From Eutrophocola sp964503965 (GTDB lineage: Bacteria > Pseudomonadota > Gammaproteobacteria > Pseudomonadales > Pseudohongiellaceae), in contig CAZDCK010000005.1 of assembly GCA_964503965.1 (NCBI GenBank), positions 1 to 64,000 of the forward strand: a DNA stretch of 64,000 nt, written 5' to 3'. Both the position numbers and the translations under genes were made by a program. The notes beneath the pieces were generated by a model, which searched no databases, was not told the DNA's origin, and was given only the letters and a program-made list of their open reading frames with translations. The first letter of the stretch is position 1; every line of letters starts with the position of its first letter. Positions 8,389-17,269 of this stretch are shown here, in pieces.

Positions 8389-9319
8389 TTAAATATCCAG
8401 CAAATATACAGCCAGAAATGTCAGGATACTTGTAAATATAGCTGTTGCGGCGATCATACCCCAACCGGGACCACCTTTTTCAGCTTTAGAATTGAAATTC
8501 TTTTCAATCCGAACATCTTCAGTATCCAGTATGGCACGCTGTACATGGCTATTGGTGATTTTGGTGTCACCTCGCCCATAAGCGACCAGCAGTGCTTTAT
8601 GACAGACAATTTTGATAACCCTCGGAATTCCTGCACTGGCTTTGCAAAGTTCATCAATGGCATTCTGATTGAACAGATTAACCCCGGGGAAACCCGATTT
8701 GGTCAGACGATGATTGATATAGCTGACGACCTCTTCATCAGTGAGCGTGGGAAGTACATAGGAAAAGGTGACACGCTGTTTCAACTGACGCAGAGACTCG
8801 CGTGCCAGAAGATCACTGAGTTCAGGCTGGCCAAACAATACTACCTGGAGCAGCTTTTCAGACTCCGTTTCCAGATTGGTGAGAAGCCTTAACACTTCAA
8901 TACTCTCTTCAGGCATCGCCTGGGCCTCATCCAGCAGAAAAACAACTTTTCTGCCTTCTTCTTTCAGGACCATAAGTTTCTTGTTGATCTGGCTCATCAC
9001 ATGATGACGCCCTTTTTCATGATCCACTTCAAGCCCCAGTTCCTAAGCAAGGGCAAGTATCAGACCATCCGGTGTGAGGAAGGGATTCGGTACATAGGCT
9101 GAGACAAAGTCTTCTTCGAGTGTATTGAGGAGACGACGACAGATAAGCGTTTTACCGGTCCCCACTTCCCCGGTAATCATGATAAAGCCTTCACCACTTT
9201 CCAAGGGCGAGTTGTATGACCTCGATAGCCTGATGATGCCCGTCCAGGTCAAGGAAGAAATCCGTATTGGGAGTCAGCGTAAACGGCAGTTCACGCATGC
9301 CAAAAAATTCTAGATACAT
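8389..9319 (-). pseudogene. ExeA/MshM-like AAA ATPase, frameshift and in-frame amber stop
   Basis: From ATG 9319 the frame reads MYLEFFGMRELPFTLTPNTD, the usual ExeA N-terminus, up to VIQLALG. One surplus G near 9202-9206 then shifts the frame. The next frame continues ESGEGFIMITGEVGTGKT (Walker A) to LILALA, where TAG at 9045-9043 interrupts it. The same frame resumes ELGLEVDHEKGRHHVM, with Walker B VVFLLDEAQAMP, and runs open to 8389, ending in a hydrophobic helix near the C-terminus. Intact homologues are peptidoglycan- or secretion-linked ATPases. Two independent lesions suggest genuine decay; assembly error is the alternative. Confidence 0.78.
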
Positions 9320-9518
9320 CTTGTCTTATTAACTTCCTGGCGTTATGAAATCGGGGTTTTAGAATGCTGTTTTGCGCGGCAATGATTAAAACACAGCCAT
9401 GGGCTTTTCAACAAACACTCTGCCTAATATGATGAACATAATACGTGGTAGACAGGGCTTTCAAGAATAGGAAGATTTCTTTTTATTCAGTTGTTTACGT
9501 TTATGATCTGGAGAAAGA

Positions 9519-10157
9519 ATGATTGGTTTTATTGATAAGCAGAACATGATCAGCAAGGAACAGTCGCTCCCTGGCAGGCAAGAGGCCTTGCCTGTGCAAT
9601 CAAGCCACATTGTCCTTGGTAATCCCCTCAAGGGACCCTTTCCACATCCGCTGGAAACGATCGTGTTTGGTATGGGCTGTTTCTGGGGAGCAGAACGCCG
9701 GTTCTGGCAGCTGGACGGGGTCTGGTCTACAGCTGCAGGGTATGCGGGAGGTTATACGCCAAATCCCACCTATGAGGAAGTTTGCAGCGGCATGACGGGG
9801 CATACTGAAGTCGTCCTCGTGGTTTATGATCCCGGGCGTATCTCGCTTCAGGACTTGCTGAAAACATTCTGGGAAGCACATGACCCAACCCAGGGCATGC
9901 GACAGGGGAATGACAGGGGCACACAGTATCGATCTGCCCTGTATACCACCAACCCGGCACAGGCACAGGAAGTCGAACGAAGCAGGGAAAATTACAATAA
10001 GGCCCTGCAAGAGGCAGATTACGGGCCCATCACCACAGAAGTAGCACCGCTTGAAGTGTTTTACTATGCCGAGGAATATCATCAGCAATATCTGGCCAGG
10101 AATCCAAATGGGTATTGCGGGCTTCGTGGTACCGGCGTTCCCTGTCAAAACGCGTAA
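9519..10157 (+). CDS. msrA: Peptide methionine-S-sulfoxide reductase MsrA
   Basis: MsrA reduces the S-epimer of methionine sulfoxide in proteins. The 212-aa product equals the E. coli length and shows GMGCFWGAER with catalytic Cys54, AAGYAGGYTPNPTYEEVCSG, TGHTEVV and the C-terminal GYCGLRGTGVPC with resolving cysteines. The ATG at 9519 has GGAGA five to nine bases upstream. It is monocistronic, after a 200-bp intergenic region that follows the broken ATPase genes. Confidence 0.95.
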   Translation: MIGFIDKQNMISKEQSLPGRQEALPVQSSHIVLGNPLKGPFPHPLETIVFGMGCFWGAERRFWQLDGVWSTAAGYAGGYTPNPTYEEVCSGMTGHTEVVLVVYDPGRISLQDLLKTFWEAHDPTQGMRQGNDRGTQYRSALYTTNPAQAQEVERSRENYNKALQEADYGPITTEVAPLEVFYYAEEYHQQYLARNPNGYCGLRGTGVPCQNA

Positions 10158-10208
10158 TCTGTAATGTCTTTGCACGCAATAAACAAATATTTGGACTAAA
10201 ATAGCCCC

Positions 10209-11108
10209 ATGGAGCCTTCTACTGAAAAACTGATTGTTGCTATCTCATCACGCGCTTTGTTTGATCTGGACGAAAGTCATGAGGTTTATATAGAGCAGGG
10301 CGTTGAAGCCTATCGTCGTTACCAGATTGAACGGGAAGACGAGGTGCTTGGTCCAGGAGATGCTTTTAATCTGGTCAAAAAACTCCTGAATCTCAACACA
10401 TTGCTGGGTAACAAGCGGGTAGAAGTGATTCTGCTTTCTCGTAATTCTGCGGATACAGGATTGAGAATTTTCAATTCCATTGAACAGCATGGTCTGGATA
10501 TCCAGAAAGCCGCTTTTTGCGGCGGCTCAAGTCCCTATCGATATATCACGGCTTTTAATTCTCACCTGTTTTTATCAACTGATGGCCAGGATGTGCGAAA
10601 GGCGCTTGAAAATGGTATTGCCGCAGCCACCATTCTCAATTCAAGACAGGCCAACCTGGATGATTACAAATTGCGCTTTGCCTTTGATGGTGACGCTGTA
10701 TTGTTTTCTGATGAAGCAGAAAAAATCTACAAATCGCGAGGCCTGGAAGAATTTACCCGTAGCGAACGGGAGGCGGCCAAAGAGCCGCTCAGTGGAGGCC
10801 CATTCAAACAGTTTCTGGCAGCCCTGCATATGCTGCAGCAAGAGTTCGGCCCCGATAATTCACCTATTCGCACCTGTCTGGTAACCGCCAGGGCAGCCCC
10901 TGCCCATGAGCGTGTTGTCCGCACCTTGCGTAAATGGCAAATCAATATTGATGAATCACTTTTTCTGGGGGGGCAGGATAAGGGGGCTTTCCTCAGGGCT
11001 TATGATGCTGATGTATTTTTTGATGACCAGCAGGGTCATTGTGAATCGGCCAGGGAGCATGTGGCTACCGGGCATGTTCCCCATGGCATTGCCAATGCGA
11101 AGCACTAA
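10209..11108 (+). CDS. Cytosolic 5'-nucleotidase (PF06189 type)
   Basis: A 299-aa soluble protein resembling the bacterial/NT5C1-like 5'-nucleotidases that dephosphorylate nucleoside monophosphates. Supporting motifs are IAISSRALFDLDESHEVY-like residues at the N-terminus (the Asp nucleophile region), VILLSRNSADTGLRIFNSI near 78, FCGGSSPYRYI, RFAFDGDAVLF near 156, and FLGGQDKGAFLRAYDADVFF near 255. It lies 51 bp after msrA in the same orientation and may be read through from it. Substrate preference cannot be judged from the sequence. Confidence 0.8.
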   Translation: MEPSTEKLIVAISSRALFDLDESHEVYIEQGVEAYRRYQIEREDEVLGPGDAFNLVKKLLNLNTLLGNKRVEVILLSRNSADTGLRIFNSIEQHGLDIQKAAFCGGSSPYRYITAFNSHLFLSTDGQDVRKALENGIAAATILNSRQANLDDYKLRFAFDGDAVLFSDEAEKIYKSRGLEEFTRSEREAAKEPLSGGPFKQFLAALHMLQQEFGPDNSPIRTCLVTARAAPAHERVVRTLRKWQINIDESLFLGGQDKGAFLRAYDADVFFDDQQGHCESAREHVATGHVPHGIANAKH

Positions 11109-11127
11109 AGTAAATATGGACTGCAGG

Positions 11128-11946
11128 CTAGTGCAGGAAGGTAAAATACAGGCCGAGGATTAACAGGGCAGCGACCAGAATACCCCTCAAAACCTTGTCT
11201 GGAAACAATGAACCCACATGCGTCCCAAGATAGATTCCAGGCAGGGAACCCAACAACAATCCCCCCAGAAGTTTTAAATCAACGAGGTCATTGGCCAGGT
11301 ATCCCAGTCCCGCAACCAGTGTCAGTGGTACCGCATGGGCAATACCGGTACCAACAACGGTAGTTGCCTTCCAGCGAGGATAAAGCAGGAAAAGAATTGC
11401 CGCGCCAATTGCACCGGCACCAACAGATGCCATCGTGACGCAAAAGCCAAGCACCAGACCAAGGATAAATGTCATGGCATGGGTATGTTTCTGCGGATAA
11501 CCGTAAAAGGGGGGCTCCAGTCCATGATGAGCGGGCGGGACTTCCCCCCTGGAAAGGCGCTTCTGGATATGTTTTTGGAAACCTATTACCAGGGCAGTGA
11601 TCACCAGCATGATCCCCAGGAACGTGGTTAACAGCGATTCATAGTTTTCGTTATCTCCCAGTCCTTCGGACATTACGAACATGGAAAGGCAAATGGAGAC
11701 AGGTATGCTGCCTGCGGCCAGGAAAGCCATGGCTTTCCAGTCCACATTCTGTTTACGGTGATGGAAAAAAACTCCACTGCTTTTTGTGAGTGCGGCATAC
11801 AGGAGGTCTGTCCCTATTGCTACCGGGGCGGGATAGCCCAGCAGGAGGAGAATAGGGGTCATTAATGATCCTCCACCAACACCGGTCAGGCCGATGGCAA
11901 AGCCCACAAGACCACCGAAAAAGGCCAGTAACAACAGATCCATCAT
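11128..11946 (-). CDS. TauE/SafE-family membrane transporter
   Basis: The 272-aa protein has about eight hydrophobic segments in two repeats, beginning GLVGFAIGLTGVGGGSLMTP, with the second repeat LVLGFCVTMASVGAGAIGAA. These are the duplicated glycine-rich signatures of the TauE/SafE (YfcA-like) family, which exports or imports sulfite, sulfonates or other small anions. It is divergent from cysB with only the regulatory region, and an assembly join, between them. That placement suggests, but does not prove, a sulfur-compound substrate under CysB control. Confidence 0.85.
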   Translation of the reverse strand: MMDLLLLAFFGGLVGFAIGLTGVGGGSLMTPILLLLGYPAPVAIGTDLLYAALTKSSGVFFHHRKQNVDWKAMAFLAAGSIPVSICLSMFVMSEGLGDNENYESLLTTFLGIMLVITALVIGFQKHIQKRLSRGEVPPAHHGLEPPFYGYPQKHTHAMTFILGLVLGFCVTMASVGAGAIGAAILFLLYPRWKATTVVGTGIAHAVPLTLVAGLGYLANDLVDLKLLGGLLLGSLPGIYLGTHVGSLFPDKVLRGILVAALLILGLYFTFLH

Positions 11947-12151
11947 ACTGCAGAAATACTCTGGGAATACTCAAAGGCGCACAGGGTAGTGCAAAANNNN
12001 NNNNNNNNNNNNNNNNNNNNNNNNNNNNNNNNNNNNNNNNNNNNNNNNNNNNNNNNNNNNNNNNNNNNNNNNNNNNNNNNNNNNNNNNNNNNNNNNATCA
12101 TACTGCAGAAATACTCTGGGAATACTCAAAGGCGCACAGGGTAGTGCAAAA
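11942..12151. repeat. Exact 55-bp direct repeat flanking an N gap (contig overlap)
   Basis: Bases 11942-11996 and 12097-12151 are identical (55 bp, beginning ATCATACTGCAGAAATACTC) and separated only by 100 N. This is the signature of two contigs ending in the same k-mer that a scaffolder did not merge. The first copy holds the tauE start, so the second copy repeats only its 5' edge. The real locus most likely has one copy and no gap. Confidence 0.85.
11997..12096. other. Assembly gap (100 N) between tauE and cysB
   Basis: Exactly 100 N between identical 55-bp flanks, so probably an artificial gap with no missing sequence. Confidence 0.9.
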
Positions 12152-12238
12152 TTTATATTCGATATACTAATATTTAGATATAATTTTATAACTTATTCTT
12201 ATATATAAAGGCCTCTTGTAGATTACAGGACAATATTT

Positions 12239-13210
12239 ATGAACCTACAGCAGTTGCGGTATATCCAGGAAATCGTCAACCATGATTTCAATATCAGCAG
12301 GGCAGCCCAGTCGCTTTATACATCCCAGCCGGGTATCAGCAAGCAGCTGAAAATACTGGAGGAGGAACTGGGGACCGGGATTTTTGTCCGCCACGGTAAA
12401 CAGCTTGTTCAACTCACACCAGCCGGTGAAAAAATACTCGCCCAGGCGAAGGATATTCTCCAGAAAGTCCAGAACATCCAGTCCATCGCCCAGGAGTTTT
12501 CGTCTGAACATGCAGGTGACCTGGGCATTGCCACCACTCATACCCAGTCACGGTATATCCTTCCCGGCGTGATCAAGGCATTCATGGAGAGCTACCCTGA
12601 AGTAAACCTGCATATGCATCAGGGATCACCTGCACAGATCTCCCGGCTGGCTGCAGATGGCACAGCAGACTTTGCGATTGCTACAGAAGCACTGGAACTA
12701 TTCAATGACCTTGTAATGATGCCTTGTTTTCACTGGAACAGGGCGATCCTGGTACCAAGGGACCATCCCTTGTGCCAGGAAAGCCGACTCACGCTGAAAA
12801 GTATCGCCGCCTTTCCCATTGTGACCTACGTTTATGGGTTTACTGGGCGCTCCAAGCTTGATGAAGCTTTTAATAAAGCGGGGCTTGCCCCAAGAGTAGT
12901 ATTTACAGCGGTGGATGCGGATGTAATAAAAACCTATGTCAGGCTTGGGCTTGGTATAGGCATTCTGGCCAGTATGGCCATTGAAAAAAGGGATGCTGAC
13001 CTGGTAACACTGGATGCCAGTCACCTCTTTGAACACAGCACTACCAGTATAGGATTTCGCCGTGAGACCTATCTTCGCAGTTACATGATGGACTTCATTG
13101 AAATGTTTGCACCTCACCTGACGCGCGGGAAAATTGAAGAGGCCGTAGAGAGCCATGGGACTTCTGCCCAGGGGAAGGTATTCAGAGACCTGGAAATACC
13201 GGTAAAGTGA
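12239..13210 (+). CDS. cysB: LysR-type cysteine regulon activator CysB
   Basis: The 323-aa protein matches CysB along its length. It has the N-terminal winged helix (MNLQQLRYIQEIVNHDFNIS, then SLYTSQPGISKQLKILEEEL) and the inducer domain with ATTHTQSRYILP, HMHQGSPAQI, DLVMMPCFHWNRAI and TYVYGFTGRSKLD. CysB binds N-acetylserine and activates sulfate assimilation genes. Upstream is a very AT-rich 60-bp stretch shared with divergent tauE. It ends 8 bp from the convergent APS reductase gene, so regulator, transporter and reductase lie together. Confidence 0.95.
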   Translation: MNLQQLRYIQEIVNHDFNISRAAQSLYTSQPGISKQLKILEEELGTGIFVRHGKQLVQLTPAGEKILAQAKDILQKVQNIQSIAQEFSSEHAGDLGIATTHTQSRYILPGVIKAFMESYPEVNLHMHQGSPAQISRLAADGTADFAIATEALELFNDLVMMPCFHWNRAILVPRDHPLCQESRLTLKSIAAFPIVTYVYGFTGRSKLDEAFNKAGLAPRVVFTAVDADVIKTYVRLGLGIGILASMAIEKRDADLVTLDASHLFEHSTTSIGFRRETYLRSYMMDFIEMFAPHLTRGKIEEAVESHGTSAQGKVFRDLEIPVK

Positions 13211-13218
13211 GGGCTCAG

Positions 13219-13968
13219 TTACTTATCCGAAGCAATGACATTCCCCTGGTGAAGGCCACATTCTCTGGCAGTTTCTTCCTCCCACCACCAGCGACCTTCA
13301 CGTTCATGCTGGCCCGGTCCAACGGGTCGAGTACAGGGTTCACAACCAATGCTGGTGAATCCCTGTTCATGCAGGGCGTTGTAGGGCACATCAAATAGGC
13401 GGATATAATCCCATACCTGCTGTGAAGACCAGTTGGCCAGGGGGTTGAATTTCACCAGATTGGGCCTTTCAGCCACAAATGTGGGGTCTGTCTCTATAAC
13501 TGGGACATCATTGCGGGTACTGGGGCTCTGGTCCTTGCGTTGTCCGGTGATCCAGGCATCCACGGTCGCCAGCTTTCGTTTCAGTGGCGCAATCTTGCGT
13601 ATAGCACAGCACTCATGGTGGTTATCCTCATAGAAACTGAAAAGTCCTTTCTCTTTGACAAAAGGCTCAAGCTCCGCGTGATCAGGGGTAAGAATGTCGA
13701 TTGCCACACCATAGTGACTACGAATCTTGTCAATGAAACGATAGGTTTCCGGGTGCAGGCGACCGGTATCCAAAGTGAATACGCTGAAATCACGTTGCAG
13801 CTTTCTGGCCACTTTAGTGGTGATTTCGATCAGCACTACATCTTCGGCGCCACTGAAGGAAATTGCTGGTCTATCATAACGTTGCAGTGCAAGACTGATG
13901 ATGTCTTTGGGATCACTATCGGCGTATTCCTCTGCCAATGCTGGAATATTCGCTTTATTCAGAGTCAT
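13219..13968 (-). CDS. cysH: Adenylylsulfate (APS) reductase, 4Fe-4S type, CysH family
   Basis: This 249-aa enzyme reduces activated sulfate to sulfite with thioredoxin. Besides the catalytic ECGLH near the C-terminus (Cys237) it has the paired cysteines HECCAIRK (Cys120-121) and GCEPC (Cys209, Cys212), which bind a [4Fe-4S] cluster. That set marks APS reductases, as in Pseudomonas, rather than the cluster-free PAPS reductase of E. coli. The nucleotide loop SFSGAEDVVL is near 37-46. I chose ATG 13968; the open frame continues 43 codons upstream but reads like untranslated sequence. Confidence 0.92.
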   Translation of the reverse strand: MTLNKANIPALAEEYADSDPKDIISLALQRYDRPAISFSGAEDVVLIEITTKVARKLQRDFSVFTLDTGRLHPETYRFIDKIRSHYGVAIDILTPDHAELEPFVKEKGLFSFYEDNHHECCAIRKIAPLKRKLATVDAWITGQRKDQSPSTRNDVPVIETDPTFVAERPNLVKFNPLANWSSQQVWDYIRLFDVPYNALHEQGFTSIGCEPCTRPVGPGQHEREGRWWWEEETARECGLHQGNVIASDK

Positions 13969-14282
13969 GAGTAAAGACCTGGAGGAAAAGAAGCCGCATT
14001 GTACATCGCCTGCCTGGTGCGTCAAACCCTCTATTTTACAGAGACTTAGAGAGTAAAGCTGAAACATATTTAAGGCAGCGTTCCACGTGAAAAACACTTA
14101 TAAATTAGTAACTTACCATTGAAAAAATGAAGAAAAGCGCAAAATACAGGCATTTTTGTGTTTCCACACACTATATCTGGTGTTTATGACCGTTATCGCC
14201 ATTGCAAGGAGGCGGTGAAACAGGGAGAATGCGCGTTTTATTATTTTGCGCATAGTCATTTTGCCTTGAAAAGGAGTATCCC

Positions 14283-14900
14283 TTGGAAATTGCCTGCCTG
14301 GATCTTGAAGGGGTCCTGATTCCTGAAATCTGGATAAACTTTGCCGAAAAAACCGGAATCGATGCACTCAGGGCAACCACCCGTGATATTCCCGATTATG
14401 ACCAACTGATGCAGCAAAGGCTGCGAATCCTGGACGAGCATGGACTTGGCTTTCATGAGATTCAGGAGGTCATAGAAACACTGTCACCACTGGAAGGAGC
14501 TGTAGAATTTGTAGACTGGCTCCGGGAGCGATTCCAGGTGGTCATTCTCTCCGATACATTCTATGAATTTTCCCAGCCCCTGATGCGTCAACTGGGGTTT
14601 CCCACCCTGTTATGCCATCGACTGGAAATTGAGGAAAACGGCAGGGTCAGTGACTACAAAATTCGGCAGAAGGACCCCAAACGTCAGTCGGTGAAGGCGT
14701 TTCATGGCCTTAATTATCGGGTGATTGCTGCAGGGGATTCCTACAATGATACGACCATGCTGGCTGAAGCAGACCAGGGGATTCTCTTCATGGCCCCGGA
14801 TAATGTGGTCGAGGAATTTCCACAATTTCCAGCAGTATTTTCCTACGATGACCTGAAGCAAGCCTTTATAGACGCCAGTAACAGAAAGCTCGCTCTCTAG
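14283..14900 (+). CDS. thrH: Phosphoserine phosphatase/homoserine phosphotransferase ThrH
   Basis: The 205-aa HAD-family enzyme matches Pseudomonas ThrH nearly throughout. It has the nucleophile motif CLDLEGVLIPEIW (Asp7), LSDTFYEFSQPLMRQLGFPT, RQKDPKRQSVKAF, and the metal motif AAGDSYNDTTM. ThrH hydrolyses phosphoserine and can transfer phosphate to homoserine. Translation starts at TTG 14283, with AAGGAG eight to thirteen bases before it. Its stop overlaps the stop of the convergent Nudix gene in a shared CTAG. Confidence 0.93.
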   Translation: MEIACLDLEGVLIPEIWINFAEKTGIDALRATTRDIPDYDQLMQQRLRILDEHGLGFHEIQEVIETLSPLEGAVEFVDWLRERFQVVILSDTFYEFSQPLMRQLGFPTLLCHRLEIEENGRVSDYKIRQKDPKRQSVKAFHGLNYRVIAAGDSYNDTTMLAEADQGILFMAPDNVVEEFPQFPAVFSYDDLKQAFIDASNRKLAL

Positions 14901-15472
14901 GTCTTTTTGGCCAGAAGCAGGGCCAGTGAGCGCAGCATACGTGCTGTAGCTCCCCAGATATAATAGTCACCGAAGACAAGAGTGAAAAAGTCCCGCCTGA
15001 CGCCATCTCTTTCCAGCCAATCGGTACCGTAGGCATCAAGATTGCTAGCCAGGGAAAGGGGCAGGGCAAAAATTTCATCTACTTCTTCAGGGTTCGGTAC
15101 TAGTGACGGACGGGATTCGGTCACCGCCAGGATGGGGGCGACAGCAAAACCTGATGGCAGCAGATCCACTTCGAGTATACCAAGCACCTCTACATGATCC
15201 GTATCCAGTCCTACTTCTTCCCGAGCCTCTCTGAGAGCGGTATAGACCGGATCAGGATCACTGGCATCAATACTCCCTCCTGGAAAACTGATTTGTCCGG
15301 CATGGGTAGGGAGGTGATCTGCACGCTTGGTCAGCAGGATCTCAAGGCCATTCACCCCTGGGTAAACAAGGACAAGCACCGCTGCCAGCCGATGATTGTC
15401 TGCATGATCATGTAGTGTGTGGGTGACATCCAGATCCCTGGCAATTGTCCTGATCTCGGCGATGGAATGCAT
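14897..15472 (-). CDS. Nudix hydrolase, probable CoA pyrophosphatase (NudL-like)
   Basis: The 191-aa protein has the complete Nudix box from GGSIDASDPD to ALREAREEVGL. Before it comes LPTHAGQISFPGG, the pattern of the CoA-hydrolysing UPF0035/NudL subfamily that cleaves CoA to phosphopantetheine and 3',5'-ADP. The start at ATG 15472 lies 13 bp after the pabB stop, so it is the last gene of a pabB-led unit. An open frame extends further upstream inside pabB but looks like shadow sequence. Confidence 0.85.
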   Translation of the reverse strand: MHSIAEIRTIARDLDVTHTLHDHADNHRLAAVLVLVYPGVNGLEILLTKRADHLPTHAGQISFPGGSIDASDPDPVYTALREAREEVGLDTDHVEVLGILEVDLLPSGFAVAPILAVTESRPSLVPNPEEVDEIFALPLSLASNLDAYGTDWLERDGVRRDFFTLVFGDYYIWGATARMLRSLALLLAKKT

Positions 15473-15485
15473 GACAGGATTTAAC

Positions 15486-16895
15486 TCAGAGTCCGGCTTT
15501 GAGGGCATCAAGGAACAAGGATATCTTGTCCAAGGACTCCTGGTATTCAAGATCTCCACGGGAGTCTGCAACAACACCGCCACCACCCCAGCAATGAATC
15601 CTGTTGCCATCCTTGACCAGTGTCCTGATACAGACATTACTGTCCATGTTGCCGCTGGTATCGATCCAGGCAAAGCATCCACAGTAGACAGAGCGCATGA
15701 CTGTTTCCAGCTCATTAATGATTTCCATGGCCCTTATCTTGGGTGTGCCGGTGATGGAACCACCGGGGAAGCCTGCCTTGAAAAGTTCGAATATATCAGC
15801 GGGAGAATCCAGGTTGCCTGTAATTGTGCTGACCAGGTGGTGCACATTGGTGAAACTCTGGGTTTCGAAAAGGTCCGGGACTGCAATGCTGCCTGTGCTG
15901 CATACCCGACCGAGGTCATTGCGAAGGAGGTCAACGATCATGAGGTTCTCAGCCTTGTCTTTCAGGCTTTCTTCCAGTTCAGTCTTGTTGAGATTGTCTG
16001 TTTCGGCGTTGTCACTGCGTGGTCGTGTCCCCTTGATTGGCTGGGTCATGACAGCACCATTAGTCACTTTCACAAACCTCTCCGGTGAAAATGAGAGTAC
16101 GGCATTGTCACCATCCTCCATGAAAGCGGCGAAAGGCGCTTTGGCAATAGCCTGCAAGCGTATAAACGCCATATAGGGGTCACCCTCACATTCAGCAGAA
16201 AAGCGCTGGGTCAGGTTTACCTGGTAGCAATCACCGGCCAGGATGTAGTCAATCACTTTCTGGTAGGCCTGCTGGTAAGCCTCCCGGGAAAAGTTCGATT
16301 CGAAATCACTTTGCAGAGAAAAGTTGCCCGGACTTTTTTCGTTTTCACTGTCCAGGGCGGACAGGACAGTCTCACGGGTCTCCTGCAGGCAGTTATCCCT
16401 GAATACAAGGGAGCATTTGTGCAGTTCATGATCGATTATGATGGACCAGGAGTAGAGTCCCACCAACATATCAGGAAGGGAGACATCCCCTGGATGATTC
16501 CTGTCAATGCGATACCACGGGTGAAGCAGCTCATAGCCAAAATAGCCAATGGCACCACCAGTGAACGGCAAGTCAGCTTCCGCGCTGATTTGCGGGTCGA
16601 GGGGGAATTCCTCTGCAAGAATATCCAGAGGATGGCCATCAACCACCCTGGTGCCATTTATAGACGATTCAATACGGGTCGTCGTCCCGTCGGTTTTCAA
16701 TACCGCATCAGGGCAGGCAGAAAGAATTTCGAAACGGGTATCCTTGCGTTGCCGATCATTTCCACTGGCCAGTAACACAGGCAGGGGCAAGTGCCGCAGC
16801 TTTTTATAAAGCGGATAGGGTGTATTCTCATAGGGCAAAGAAAAGACGGTGTAGGGTCTGTCTGCCTGTTTTGCTGAATCGTTTCTCAAGGGCAA
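15486..16895 (-). CDS. pabB: Aminodeoxychorismate synthase component I PabB
   Basis: The 469-aa chorismate-binding enzyme makes 4-amino-4-deoxychorismate for folate, with a glutamine amidotransferase partner not present here. Motifs are GAIGYFGYEL near 115, GDCYQVNLTQRF near 225, LSFSPERF, and the diagnostic PIKGTRPR, where the lysine separates PabB from anthranilate synthase (PIAGT). FPGGSITGTPKIRAMEII and the C-terminal GGGGVVADS complete the fold. Its start overlaps tusE by 10 bp. The lyase PabC is encoded about 14 kb away in this window. Confidence 0.92.
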   Translation of the reverse strand: MPLRNDSAKQADRPYTVFSLPYENTPYPLYKKLRHLPLPVLLASGNDRQRKDTRFEILSACPDAVLKTDGTTTRIESSINGTRVVDGHPLDILAEEFPLDPQISAEADLPFTGGAIGYFGYELLHPWYRIDRNHPGDVSLPDMLVGLYSWSIIIDHELHKCSLVFRDNCLQETRETVLSALDSENEKSPGNFSLQSDFESNFSREAYQQAYQKVIDYILAGDCYQVNLTQRFSAECEGDPYMAFIRLQAIAKAPFAAFMEDGDNAVLSFSPERFVKVTNGAVMTQPIKGTRPRSDNAETDNLNKTELEESLKDKAENLMIVDLLRNDLGRVCSTGSIAVPDLFETQSFTNVHHLVSTITGNLDSPADIFELFKAGFPGGSITGTPKIRAMEIINELETVMRSVYCGCFAWIDTSGNMDSNVCIRTLVKDGNRIHCWGGGGVVADSRGDLEYQESLDKISLFLDALKAGL

Positions 16896-17224
16896 TTTGT
16901 CGGTCTAGGTAATCCGGCTATTTTACTTGCAATTAATGCCGGATACTCGGGAAAAAGCCGCATCAGGTAAATGCTGCTGCCTTTTTCATCCCCATAGACT
17001 GTTTTCATCTGTTTGACCAGAATCCTCATCATCGGGGAAAGTCCATGAGTTTTGTAAAAATCCCTCAAGAGATTGATCACTTCCCAGTGAGCCTGTGTTA
17101 ACTCAAGGCACTCTCTCTGTGCAATAGATTCTGCGACCTCGGGTGTCCAGTCATGAATATTCTCAAGGTAACCTTCCTTGTCCAGGGCAATTATCCTGTC
17201 AGCAATGACGAGGGTCTGAGTCAT
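16886..17224 (-). CDS. tusE: Sulfur relay protein TusE (DsrC family)
   Basis: TusE receives sulfur from TusBCD and hands it to MnmA for 2-thiouridine at the tRNA wobble position. The 112-aa product has the DsrC-fold motif GYLENIHDWTPEVAESIAQ near 18-36 and the essential penultimate cysteine (NCP at the C-terminus, Cys111). It lacks the second conserved cysteine about ten residues earlier that dissimilatory DsrC carries, which supports the TusE role. It lies 45 bp after tusB and overlaps pabB. Confidence 0.92.
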   Translation of the reverse strand: MTQTLVIADRIIALDKEGYLENIHDWTPEVAESIAQRECLELTQAHWEVINLLRDFYKTHGLSPMMRILVKQMKTVYGDEKGSSIYLMRLFPEYPALIASKIAGLPRPTNCP

Positions 17225-17269
17225 GGTTGGGTAGTTTTACTCTCGATATACGGGTTGTCACAGGGGGAA

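Noticed and set aside
6343..9319. Stop codon recoding (TAA/TAG read as Gln) to explain the interrupted ATPase genes
   Set aside because: Intact genes in the window end at TAA and TAG with no extension, and one of the two genes also has a frameshift, which recoding cannot explain.
11942..12151. The 55-bp direct repeat as a target-site duplication or att site
   Set aside because: It flanks exactly 100 N and nothing else, the pattern of an unmerged contig overlap.
13219..14097. Longer N-terminus for the APS reductase
   Set aside because: The extra 43 residues have no family resemblance; the protein matches relatives from ATG 13968.
15417..16088. Plus-strand open frame of 223 codons
   Set aside because: It is a shadow of pabB and the Nudix gene, both with clear family motifs on the minus strand.
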